A stretch of DNA of 5,113 bases from CAYRRR01 sp964426755 (GCA_964426755.1 CAYRRR010000038.1:1-5113); one strand, 5' to 3'; numbered from the stretch's first letter, positions 1-5,047 are shown. Numbers and translations are program-made. The notes: generated by a model from the letters alone, not told the origin.

Positions 1-58
1 GACTCAAAATCGTGTATCTTCGGATGTGAGAGTTCGAGTCTCTCCTTGCCCACCACCA
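1..58 (+). tRNA. tRNA-Leu(CAA), 3' part only
   Basis: The window opens inside the anticodon arm. The 7-nt anticodon loop is at 3-9 with CAA at 5-7, which reads the leucine codon UUG. The 3' side of the anticodon stem is 10-14. A long class II variable arm follows: a TATC/GATG stem (15-18 with 23-26) capped by a cUUCGg tetraloop, as expected for leucine tRNA. The T arm is a perfect 5-bp stem (28-32 with 40-44) around TTCGAGT. The 3' acceptor strand CTTGCCC is 45-51, the discriminator A is 52, and CCA is encoded at 53-55. A second CCA follows directly at 56-58 and may be chance. The D arm and 5' acceptor strand lie outside the window. Its direction is convergent with the minus-strand operon that follows. 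Confidence 0.93.
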
Positions 59-83
59 ATAAGCAGGAGATTCTGTGGCTGAA

Positions 84-230
84 TTAATAAGCTTGATACG
101 GTGCTTCTGTCGAGTGCAGGCCGTGAAATACTAACCGCAGCAAATTTTCAACACTTTTAAAATCTATTTTCGTTACCTCTTCTTCCGTCAAAGTATTCTC
201 ATTTTTGGTAAAAATTTTATGACTAACGGG
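84..230 (-). other. Open, protein-like frame after the NnrD-like gene (possible frameshifted tail or small ORF)
   Basis: On the minus strand a frame stays open from after a TGA at 231-233 to a TAA at 84-86, about 48 codons. It overlaps the last codons of the NnrD-like gene in the +1 frame. The encoded peptide has ordinary protein composition, for example NTLTEEEVTKIDFKSVENLL, with acidic and amphipathic stretches. There is no ATG; the only usable start is a TTG at 189-191 with weak upstream GAG. It could be a separate small gene with an unusual start, the remains of a neighbouring gene, or a C-terminal continuation of the NnrD-like protein lost by a one-base change near 225-232. NnrD proteins do not require such a tail. 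No function is recognised. The rest of 59-222 shows no clear terminator or RNA. Confidence 0.3.
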
Positions 231-1017
231 TCAGTTCGTAGGCGGCTGTCGAGAGTGCGGCGAAAATTTTGGTAGGATTATGCATGATCCAAACTGCGCA
301 GTACGTGGCAGTTCTTACGCGCCACACAGGCTCGTCAGACTTGGTCGGGGTTGTAGAAACCTCACCGTCTTTGGCGCAGTATAAAACATCGTTATGTTTT
401 ATAACGATCGCTGCACTATAAAGAGTAGTAAATAAATGAAGTGCCTCTACCATAGCGGCCAGCGGCATAGAATACGTAAATGGTTTTGGAAACCGCAGTG
501 AGGTAGCAATTTTTTGCAATTGAGCAAAACTAGCCACAATAGTTGTCGGGTCTCTATCAATGATTTTTTCGGGCAAGTTTATAAAATAGTCGAGCGCGTC
601 ATGGGTTATGGTTATTGCCCCTGGATATTTGTCAGCAAATTTTTCTAGCGTTATGGCAGTTTCGCTGTTGCGGCCCATATCGCCCGGCAGCAAGACGCCA
701 TCAGCCCATGCGGCAAAATCTAACCATTCACTTAGTGCCTGTTTACTGAAGCTGCCGCTTTTAGTGCTTGGAGCATACTCTCCGTTTTCAAGAATATTGC
801 CAATGGTTTTTTTCAACACATCAGGAAGCAAAACCTTAACGCTCCCTGCCCCGTTTGCTGTTGCGGTTTGATAAGCAGTAGCTGGAACGGTAAAGCTATG
901 AGCATTACCGCCAATGATGAGCAGCTTGCCTGCCTGTTGTTTGTTTTCGGGCTTGTCCCACAACAGTTCTTTATACAGGGGTTGGCCAGATTGTTTATGC
1001 CAGTATGTATTGCTCAC
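223..1017 (-). CDS. NnrD-like protein (YjeF C-terminal / ADP-dependent NAD(P)H-hydrate dehydratase fold), probably catalytically altered
   Basis: 264 residues. NnrD normally removes water from the damaged cofactors NADHX and NADPHX using ADP or ATP, and has a ribokinase-like fold. Family signatures visible here are GKLLIIGGNAH (30-40), ATANGAGSVKVLLPD (52-66), a PGxGR-like PGDMGR (111-116), the HDALDYF strand (139-145) matching the usual DADALN, and VIK before a xDGEV turn (205-220). The C-terminal GSGDxLxG motif, which supplies the catalytic Asp and the phosphate-binding loop, is absent: the corresponding stretch reads VRTATYCAVWIM (234-245). The protein may therefore bind a nucleotide without the normal chemistry, or use another substrate. 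The start is GTG at 1015-1017, chosen because GGAGA (1024-1028 on the complement) sits 6 nt upstream. The gene overlaps the HAD phosphatase by 23 nt and is the last gene of the operon. Assignment to the fold is fairly secure; activity is not. Confidence 0.72.
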   Translation of the reverse strand: MSNTYWHKQSGQPLYKELLWDKPENKQQAGKLLIIGGNAHSFTVPATAYQTATANGAGSVKVLLPDVLKKTIGNILENGEYAPSTKSGSFSKQALSEWLDFAAWADGVLLPGDMGRNSETAITLEKFADKYPGAITITHDALDYFINLPEKIIDRDPTTIVASFAQLQKIATSLRFPKPFTYSMPLAAMVEALHLFTTLYSAAIVIKHNDVLYCAKDGEVSTTPTKSDEPVWRVRTATYCAVWIMHNPTKIFAALSTAAYELTR

Positions 1018-1705
1018 CGTGCTTCTCCAGCTGATAAATTACATTTTTTCTCTCAACTATTATGGTCCATCCCTCTTGTCTGGCAATTATATACAGTTCT
1101 TGATTTGGGTTAAAGGCAATCGGGTTATCTACCATCTCAAGCATGACGGCATCTGTTTTACTATCGCCAATAGCGTAGCTGTCTTTAAGCGATAGATCGT
1201 GCAATTTTATTAGCCGCTCAAGCTCGGTTTTTTTGTGCAAACTGGCAATATATTTTTTGCCAGTAAAGCCCTCTTCGTTTCGTTCGTATCGAGTGCCTAC
1301 ACTTGTGTCAAAACCGTAGGTTTTGGCAATGTGTTCGACTATTTCTTCATGAGAGCCTGAAAGGGCGATTAAAAAATACCCCTGCCTCTTTAGTTGTTTG
1401 ACGAGGTTTCGAGTGTAAAGATAAGTTTGCTTTTTATATTCTTTGACGATCTCATCAATGGTTTCATCAAACAGCGTTGGTTGTATGAAGCTGAGTGACG
1501 ATTCGTAAATTGCAATCAAGGCGTTTTCGTATTCATGAAAAGCAGCTTCAGATTCGCGGTTCTTCCAGCGCATCAGTGCTGACTGTAATTGTTCGCGCGC
1601 ACCAGGCTTGAGCAGGTTTTTTTTGGCTAAACGGTTGACAATTGCATGATATAGTTGCCAGCGTATGAGCGTGCCATCAATATCAAACACCGCAAACTTC
1701 TTCAT
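995..1705 (-). CDS. HAD-IB family hydrolase (SerB-like phosphatase)
   Basis: 236 residues, a complete haloacid dehalogenase-type phosphatase expected in the cytoplasm. Motif I is DIDGT (8-12), giving the nucleophile D8 and acid/base D10. Motif II is ALSGS with S116 at the end of a strand. The motif III lysine is K158 or K159 in HKKTELERL. Motif IV is GDSKTD (180-185) with D181 and D185 for magnesium. The segment between motif I and II is a helical cap of about 80 residues, as in the IB subgroup. The tail NPxxxL..ARxxGW (199-213) is also typical. IB members act on phosphoserine or other small phosphomonoesters; the substrate cannot be told from sequence. The ATG at 1703-1705 is 4 nt after the transporter stop with no strong Shine-Dalgarno sequence, so translation is probably coupled. 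The 3' end overlaps the NnrD-like gene. Confidence 0.88.
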   Translation of the reverse strand: MKKFAVFDIDGTLIRWQLYHAIVNRLAKKNLLKPGAREQLQSALMRWKNRESEAAFHEYENALIAIYESSLSFIQPTLFDETIDEIVKEYKKQTYLYTRNLVKQLKRQGYFLIALSGSHEEIVEHIAKTYGFDTSVGTRYERNEEGFTGKKYIASLHKKTELERLIKLHDLSLKDSYAIGDSKTDAVMLEMVDNPIAFNPNQELYIIARQEGWTIIVERKNVIYQLEKHGEQYILA

Positions 1706-1709
1706 AAGC

Positions 1710-2198
1710 TTAAACTTTCAAAATGTTTCCTACGATAACTCCGATCATGGTTGCAATACCACCAACAATGAATACTTCTAAAGCACTTTTGATTGGCGAG
1801 ACTTTCACGATCTTGCCCTTGTAATAACCTAATATAAATAATGCACTGAGGGCGGCTAAAATGGTCACGTTCCTCGCATACGACTGAGGAAACACAATAA
1901 TGGTAATGAGCGGAACAAGACCAGCCAAGAAGTATGACCCAAACATTATCAAACCACTAATGACTGGTACTCGAAACGAATCAGCTTTATCTAATTGATG
2001 GGCTGACTTTGAGCTTAAATATTGGCCAGACCCCATAGAAAGTGCTTCTACTAATATAGTTACGACTCCGGCCAAAATAACGACTTGTTTGTTGCTTGTG
2101 CCGGTGCTAACACCCACAATAACACCGGTGGTTGACACCAGCGCGTCATTAAAGCCAAACATGGCACTTTGTAAATATTCCTTATTGATATTTGTCAT
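1710..2198 (-). CDS. VIT1/CCC1-family membrane transporter, short form
   Basis: 162 residues, about five membrane segments (roughly 17-31, 38-54, 77-98, 110-126, 139-160). The VIT1/CCC1 family moves Fe2+ or Mn2+ across membranes, usually out of the cytosol by proton exchange. The first two helices carry the family signature: FGFNDALVSTTGVIVGV (14-30), with D18 in the place of the transport-site aspartate, then EALSMGSGQYLS (51-62) with the conserved SM pair. The usual GEY glutamate in that motif is Q59 here. The cytosolic metal-binding domain between helices II and III of plant VIT1 is absent; the loop is about 20 residues, as in many small bacterial members. It is the first gene of a three-gene operon. 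The ATG at 2196-2198 lies 6 nt behind an extended -10 box and has no Shine-Dalgarno sequence, so the mRNA is probably leaderless. The cargo metal is not determined. Confidence 0.86.
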   Translation of the reverse strand: MTNINKEYLQSAMFGFNDALVSTTGVIVGVSTGTSNKQVVILAGVVTILVEALSMGSGQYLSSKSAHQLDKADSFRVPVISGLIMFGSYFLAGLVPLITIIVFPQSYARNVTILAALSALFILGYYKGKIVKVSPIKSALEVFIVGGIATMIGVIVGNILKV

Positions 2199-2204
2199 AA
2201 CACC

Positions 2205-2213
2205 ATAATATCA
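2205..2213 (-). promoter_or_regulatory. Extended -10 promoter of the transporter operon
   Basis: The minus strand reads TGA-TATTAT, fitting the extended -10 pattern TGn-TATAAT. Six nucleotides separate it from the ATG at 2198, so transcription should begin at or next to the start codon. A TTGACA lies further upstream (2235-2240) but is 24 nt from the -10 box, too far for a normal -35. Confidence 0.55.
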
Positions 2214-2226
2214 GAAGGGTTCAAGA

Positions 2227-2453
2227 TTAAGTCTTGTCAAATGAGTTCACCTCATGCAAAGAATGACTTATAAGATTGTCATTCTGGTCAAATTCGAAGA
2301 TTCCCTTCAGGCTTTTCTCTCATCCCATTCCAACGCCCTTCACCATGTCCACATTTTTTGACGGCCAGCAATATCATGCCACCTTGAATCGGCAGCGCAC
2401 TAGCCATCTCAATCATAATAAACAGTGTAGCAAAGATACTAAATATGGTTCAT
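2227..2453 (-). pseudogene. Remnant of an MTH1-like Nudix hydrolase with internal deletion
   Basis: MTH1-type Nudix enzymes hydrolyse oxidised purine nucleotides such as 8-oxo-dGTP. Two pieces are visible on the minus strand in different frames. The frame from 2443 to a TGA at 2288-2290 contains ILLAVKKCGHGEGRWNG (about 2325-2375), a near copy of the family's LLxxKKRGFGxGRWNG. The frame from 2319 to a TAA at 2227-2229 encodes SLKGIFEFDQNDNLISHSL then HEVNSF, matching the family's C-terminal FxFxxxDxLxxxxLxEV. The roughly 100 residues between them, including the whole Nudix box (GX5EX7REUXEEXGU), are missing, and the join changes frame near 2319. The best ATG (2451-2453, with GAGG upstream) is also out of frame with the N-terminal piece. 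No active enzyme can be made. It lies just downstream of the single-pass membrane protein gene and runs up to the transporter promoter. Confidence 0.72.
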
Positions 2454-2479
2454 CTTAGCTATACCTCATGATCACGAAT

Positions 2480-3121
2480 CTAGTAACTGTCAATTTGAAG
2501 TAAGTGCTTTTCTAGATCGTTCATCATGGAGTGTCGTTCTTGCTTAACAGATTCCCAACTGTCAGCTTCACCACAGGCTCTGTCACGCCATAACTGAACT
2601 TCACGTCCATCCGCCAAACGCTTTTTACTGACAAAAATGAAAGAACTACTAGAAAGTTGATTTGGTGCTGGTTCACCAAAAACAATACTAAATCCTCGAG
2701 AGCATGCTTGAGCTTCTGGTACTTGTTCAAAAAGATTTTCAACACTCGTACCATATATTTTCATGATCGTTTTGCTAAGTTCCTTAGTGGTTATCTCGAG
2801 CAAAGGTGGCATTGAATCAATTGGGTCATTGTATATATAACGTATGCTCTGCACTTCATCTGTTTCTTCTGGCAAAATGATCGAAGCTTCAGGGATGCGA
2901 CGGCCGTCTTCCGGGGATTTACGCATTTCATCTAACCCACGCATTGCTTCGATGAGCGAGGAACGCAAATTAAAGACTGTATTTCTTTGAAGCTCTTGCC
3001 AGACAAAAATATTAAATAAAATTTGCGCAATAATTACTAATACCAGCAATGACCCTAGAATTAATGAAAACGAGGGATTTATTGAATTTATTTTTTTGTA
3101 CGAATTTTTCCTTCTTTGCAT
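2480..3121 (-). CDS. Single-pass membrane protein of unknown function
   Basis: 213 residues; not recognised. A lysine- and arginine-rich N-terminus (MQRRKNSYKK) is followed by one hydrophobic segment at about 18-41, so the protein is probably a signal-anchored protein with residues 42-213 outside the membrane. After the anchor comes a charged, helix-prone stretch (42-75), then a mixed domain with two cysteines, C140 and C183, which could form a disulfide. FSIVFGEPAPNQ (144-155) and LADGREVQLWRD (169-180) look like strands of a small beta domain, and the C-terminus is helical. The ATG at 3119-3121 has a strong Shine-Dalgarno AAGGAG (complement of 3127-3132) 5 nt upstream. It begins 38 nt after the exonuclease stop on the same strand and may be cotranscribed with it. 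No domain family can be named with confidence. Confidence 0.8.
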   Translation of the reverse strand: MQRRKNSYKKINSINPSFSLILGSLLVLVIIAQILFNIFVWQELQRNTVFNLRSSLIEAMRGLDEMRKSPEDGRRIPEASIILPEETDEVQSIRYIYNDPIDSMPPLLEITTKELSKTIMKIYGTSVENLFEQVPEAQACSRGFSIVFGEPAPNQLSSSSFIFVSKKRLADGREVQLWRDRACGEADSWESVKQERHSMMNDLEKHLLQIDSY

Positions 3122-3126
3122 ATAGA

Positions 3127-3132
3127 CTCCTT
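3127..3132 (-). promoter_or_regulatory. Ribosome binding site of the single-pass membrane protein
   Basis: The minus strand reads AAGGAG, 5 nt before the ATG at 3121. It is the strongest Shine-Dalgarno sequence in the window and fixes this start. It contrasts with the exonuclease gene just upstream, which has none. Confidence 0.8.
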
Positions 3133-3159
3133 ATGCTAGAGCATACACTAAGTGATAAT

Positions 3160-4125
3160 TTATACAACAATTTCTATACTTATGGGGCAGTGGTCAGAGC
3201 CCATTTGTTCGGGATGTATCTCAGCAGATTTTACCTTATCTTTTATGGCTTCAGACACTAAGAAATAATCTATCCGCCAGCCGACGTTACGTTCGCGGCT
3301 TTTGGCAAAGTGGCTCCACCAGGTGTAGTAACCGTTGCCCTGTTTGAACATGCGGCACGTATCAACAAAACCGGCGGCTAGCCAATTATCAAAACCGCTA
3401 CGCTCTTCAATAGTAAAGCCCTTTTTGCCTTTATTTGATTTTGGATTAGCCAGGTCATCTTCTGTGTGAGCTACGTTCATGTCGCCACAATAAACAACCG
3501 GCTTTCCTCCGGAGTTTTTCGACGCAGTGACCTGCCTTCTGGCAGAGCCAGAAGCTCCGTCGTCGCTCTTGGTGGACTGCTGCGTTGCAGTTTGCGATGC
3601 TTCTTCACCGTACTCTGTGTACGGCTCAGTTTGCTTCTCAACTGCGCCTTGCACTCCACTCAAGCGAAAAGCTCCGGATTCCAAGGCCTTACAATAGGCG
3701 ATCATGGCCTGGTCCCACTGCTGACGCAAAGGTATGCGGGTAAGGTCATCTTTGGCATTGGGTGTGTAGGCCGTAACGACATAAAAATTATCAAATTCGG
3801 CCGCAATCACCCTGCCTTCGTCGTTACTATGACCGTAATTATCAAGCACCAATCCGGCCTTTTTCACAAATTCGTCAGGAATATCATTGATAATGGCGAT
3901 TGGTTTTAATTTGGTAAAGATCGCTGTGCCGCTGTAGCCTTTTTTAGCTTTGGAGGAGTTCCAGTATTCCTCATACTGGGGCATGTCGATGACTGCCTGT
4001 CCTTGCTCTGCCTTGGTTTCTTGCAGACATAAAATGTCTGGGTCATGCTCTGCAATAAATTTTTGAAACTCACCTTTGCGCACTACGGCACGGATACCAT
4101 TAACGTTCCACGAATAAATCTTCAT
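3160..4125 (-). CDS. xth: Exodeoxyribonuclease III, ExoA type, with a 57-residue in-frame insertion
   Basis: 321 residues. Exonuclease III / ExoA enzymes cut DNA at abasic sites and trim 3' ends in base excision repair in the cytoplasm. Active-site residues are all present, by comparison with E. coli XthA: N7 (WNVNGIRA), E36 (LQETK), Y120 (TAYTPN), D215 and N217 (CGDMNVAH), D286 (GWRIDYF), D311 and H312 (MGSDHCP). Overall similarity is to the Bacillus ExoA branch (KKGYSGTAIF, NVGWRIDYF). Family members are about 250-268 residues; this one is longer only because of residues 150-206, encoded by 3508-3678. That insert is hydrophilic, rich in S, T, Q, G and charged residues, and probably disordered. 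It lies in the loop before the CGDMN strand, so the core should still fold; removing it gives 264 residues and joins ALE to GKPVVYCGD. The ATG at 4123-4125 has an extended -10 box 7 nt upstream and no Shine-Dalgarno sequence. Confidence 0.95.
   Translation of the reverse strand: MKIYSWNVNGIRAVVRKGEFQKFIAEHDPDILCLQETKAEQGQAVIDMPQYEEYWNSSKAKKGYSGTAIFTKLKPIAIINDIPDEFVKKAGLVLDNYGHSNDEGRVIAAEFDNFYVVTAYTPNAKDDLTRIPLRQQWDQAMIAYCKALESGAFRLSGVQGAVEKQTEPYTEYGEEASQTATQQSTKSDDGASGSARRQVTASKNSGGKPVVYCGDMNVAHTEDDLANPKSNKGKKGFTIEERSGFDNWLAAGFVDTCRMFKQGNGYYTWWSHFAKSRERNVGWRIDYFLVSEAIKDKVKSAEIHPEQMGSDHCPISIEIVV
3536..3554. repeat. Perfect hairpin inside the inserted element
   Basis: CTTCTGGC-AGA-GCCAGAAG, an 8-bp perfect inverted repeat with a 3-nt loop. 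It is the strongest of the four internal hairpins of the exonuclease insertion. No T-run follows it, so it is not a terminator. Confidence 0.85.
3608..3624. repeat. Second strong hairpin inside the inserted element
   Basis: CCGTAC-TCTGT-GTACGG, a 6-bp perfect inverted repeat with a 5-nt loop, followed 2 nt later by a weaker one, CAGTT/AACTG (3627-3631 with 3640-3644). Confidence 0.75.
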
Positions 4126-4141
4126 GGTAGAAAGTATAACA
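4031..4141 (-). repeat. Direct repeat copy A: promoter and first 31 codons of the intact exonuclease gene
   Basis: Aligns without gaps to 4953-5063, offset 922, with 102 of 111 positions identical by hand count. It covers the extended -10 box and codons 1-31. Four of the nine differences cluster in the 4-5 nt just before the ATG. Of the five inside codons, three are silent and two change residues (F23L and A25T in copy B). Confidence 0.95.
4133..4141 (-). promoter_or_regulatory. Extended -10 promoter of the intact exonuclease gene
   Basis: The minus strand reads TGT-TATACT, 7 nt before the ATG at 4125, placing the transcription start at about the first codon. No -35 is evident: upstream lies the T-run and hairpin at 4142-4160. 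The same box and spacing occur in the truncated copy. Confidence 0.6.
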
Positions 4142-4160
4142 AAAAACGCTCTCTAGGGCG
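4141..4160 (-). terminator. Possible intrinsic terminator after the cassette membrane protein
   Basis: On the minus strand CGCCCTAGAGAGCG (4147-4160) can form a 5-bp stem with one C-A mismatch around TAGA, followed directly by six T. It lies about 60 nt after the stop of the membrane protein gene and just before the exonuclease promoter. The stem is short, so strength is uncertain. Confidence 0.42.
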
Positions 4161-4184
4161 CTTGTGTAACTGATTGCTTGGTTA

Positions 4185-4209
4185 TGAGCCAGTTTTATGT
4201 CATGGCTCA
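4185..4209. repeat. 7-bp hairpin after the membrane protein gene
   Basis: TGAGCCA (4185-4191) and TGGCTCA (4203-4209) form a perfect 7-bp stem around an 11-nt loop, starting about 12 nt after the stop codon. No T-run follows on either strand, so it may protect the 3' end of the mRNA or act together with the weaker hairpin at 4147-4160. Confidence 0.5.
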
Positions 4210-4221
4210 GGACGCCGCCGT

Positions 4222-4767
4222 CTAGCACACCATCGTGCCCGTTATGTAACCGATGGCACGATGAAGAAGTCCGGTAATCACAATTGAGGCTGCTGCTGCC
4301 ATCAAAACCATCAGACTGGCTGTCAGAGGATTAGCTTCCCTCAACGAAGGTTTTGTAAACAAAACCCAGAGTGCTGATCCGGCTGTCATGATGATGCCGG
4401 CCGGCAGTCCAACGGCAGAAATAGCCGCAAAAACGCCGCTAACCAGCAACAAAACAAGGCTCACCAGCAGCAGAATAATGGTAAGGAGTCCCTTGCCCAT
4501 GTCAAACTCTTCTGCAGAGGGATACTCGGGGCACTCTTTCATGATGTCAAGCATGCTTTCGTTGCCAGAGATTGACAGCCATGACTCTTCCAAGAAGGCA
4601 GTAACACCGGTGGTTTCGTTGAACCACAGTATGCCTTGTATGGGCACCCACAGGATAAGCCCAATCGGTATCAACGCCAACAGTGCCATGCCGGCTGGTG
4701 AATCGAGGCCTCGATTTACGGCAGTATACGTGCCGCCTGTTACCAACAATAAAACAATCCAGAACAT
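4222..4767 (-). CDS. Multi-pass membrane protein of unknown function, carried between the exonuclease repeats
   Basis: 181 residues from the chosen start; not recognised. Hydrophobic segments are at about 2-17, 26-49, 93-119, 121-138 and 148-168. A more polar loop of about 40 residues (50-92) follows the second segment and contains FNETTG, SGNES and ECPEYPSAEEFD; it is strongly acidic and holds C79. The C-terminus is hydrophobic and ends in cysteine. The frame is open upstream to 4878, but that extension would run through the promoter, so I use the ATG at 4765-4767, which has GAGGG (complement of 4776-4780) 8 nt upstream. The gene has its own promoter and a palindrome at its transcription start, so it is probably regulated by a repressor. 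It is the only gene between the two copies of the exonuclease 5' end, hence likely an acquired cassette gene. No function can be given. Confidence 0.78.
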   Translation of the reverse strand: MFWIVLLLVTGGTYTAVNRGLDSPAGMALLALIPIGLILWVPIQGILWFNETTGVTAFLEESWLSISGNESMLDIMKECPEYPSAEEFDMGKGLLTIILLLVSLVLLLVSGVFAAISAVGLPAGIIMTAGSALWVLFTKPSLREANPLTASLMVLMAAAASIVITGLLHRAIGYITGTMVC

Positions 4768-4811
4768 TGTAACTACCCTCTCTATGGGGACTAGGTGGCG
4801 AATTAAGGTAC

Positions 4812-4827
4812 ACTCAATAGATTGAGT
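4812..4827. promoter_or_regulatory. Candidate operator at the membrane-protein promoter
   Basis: ACTCAATAGATTGAGT is a perfect 7+2+7 palindrome beginning about 7 nt after the -10 box, so it covers roughly +1 to +16. A further ATTGAGT half-site lies at 4885-4891, upstream of the -35. This is the classic place for a dimeric repressor. In the RNA it could also form a 5' end hairpin. Confidence 0.5.
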
Positions 4828-4834
4828 TGCGTTG

Positions 4835-4862
4835 ATAATACCATAAAATGTATAAAAATCAA
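4835..4862 (-). promoter_or_regulatory. Promoter of the cassette membrane protein gene
   Basis: TTGATT (complement of 4857-4862), a 16-nt spacer ending in TGG, and TATTAT (complement of 4835-4840). It therefore has a -35, an extended -10 and a good -10. The predicted transcription start is near 4828, giving a leader of about 60 nt before the ATG at 4767. Confidence 0.6.
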
Positions 4863-4897
4863 TAATGAATACAATCAAAAGGTTATTGAGTAAATGG

Positions 4898-4909
4898 TGA
4901 CAGCTGTCA
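4898..4909. repeat. Perfect 12-bp palindrome TGACAGCTGTCA
   Basis: Perfectly self-complementary over 12 bp with no loop, so it suits a protein-binding dyad better than an RNA hairpin. It lies upstream of the membrane-protein promoter and downstream of the truncated exonuclease copy. A second small dyad ACTGT-T-ACAGT is at 4919-4929. No binding protein can be named. Confidence 0.4.
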
Positions 4910-4942
4910 GCCTTTTAGACTGTTACAGTTTTGTGCCGTTTG

Positions 4943-5047
4943 TTAGATTTGAAAAATGTCTGGGTCATGCTCTGTAATAAGTTTTTGAAACTCACCCTTA
5001 CGCACTACGGCACGAATACCATTAACGTTCCACGAATAAATCTTCAT
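4943..5047 (-). pseudogene. Truncated 5' copy of the exonuclease III gene
   Basis: The ATG at 5045-5047 opens a 34-codon frame, MKIYSWNVNGIRAVVRKGEF and onward to HDPDIFQI, ending at a TAA at 4943-4945. Residues 1-31 match the intact exonuclease except F23L and A25T; after residue 31 homology stops abruptly in unrelated sequence. Only the first active-site residue (N7) is present, so no nuclease is made. The extended -10 box is retained, so a short transcript and peptide could still be produced. Most codon differences from the intact copy are silent, which means the two copies separated as working genes or came from different strains, rather than by a recent exact duplication. Confidence 0.9.

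Larger units (their letters stand above)
3508..3678. mobile_element. Palindromic repeat-like element inserted in frame in the exonuclease gene
   Basis: The segment is 171 bp, exactly 57 codons, and matches the part of the protein that has no counterpart in the family. Its ends are inverted repeats, TCCGGAGTTTTTCG (3508-3521) and CGAAAAGCTCCGGA (3665-3678), complementary at 13 of 14 positions, with a further AGTG/CACT pairing inside them. Within are four hairpins: 3536-3554 (perfect 8-bp stem), 3576-3591, 3608-3624 and 3627-3644. By hand count it is about 56% GC. Both strands have additional open frames through it. A TTCC direct repeat flanks it (3504-3507 and 3679-3682), but a 4-bp target duplication would make the insertion 175 bp, which would not preserve frame, so this may be chance. 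No protein for its own movement is encoded. The form resembles Rickettsia palindromic elements; identity with any known family is not established. Confidence 0.68.

Noticed and set aside
608..1195. Three overlapping plus-strand open frames opposite the NnrD-like and HAD genes
   Set aside because: Antisense shadows without initiation signals or recognisable domains.
2205..2240. TTGACA as the -35 of the transporter promoter
   Set aside because: The spacer to TATTAT is 24 nt, beyond the working range; the extended TGn motif explains the promoter better.
2276..2458. Plus-strand open frame of 60 codons in the spacer before the transporter
   Set aside because: It is the opposite strand of the Nudix remnant, whose family motifs are clear on the minus strand; the peptide itself looks random.
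3504..3682. TTCC target-site duplication flanking the inserted element
   Set aside because: A 4-bp duplication implies a 175-bp insertion and an ancestral gene out of frame, so the repeat is more likely chance than a true duplication.
3466..3909. Plus-strand open frame of 147 codons opposite the exonuclease gene
   Set aside because: It is antisense to well conserved exonuclease codons, has no promoter or Shine-Dalgarno sequence, and is kept open largely by the inserted element.
4547..4813. Minus-strand open frame of 88 codons overlapping the membrane protein
   Set aside because: Overlaps the start of the membrane gene in another frame, has low-complexity arginine-rich content and no ribosome site.
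4388..4825. Plus-strand open frame of 145 codons opposite the cassette membrane protein
   Set aside because: The minus-strand frame encodes clean hydrophobic segments with a promoter and a Shine-Dalgarno sequence; the plus frame is a shadow.
4768..4878. N-terminal extension of the membrane protein by 37 residues
   Set aside because: The extension is encoded by the promoter and operator region and lacks a ribosome site; the ATG at 4767 has GAGGG upstream.
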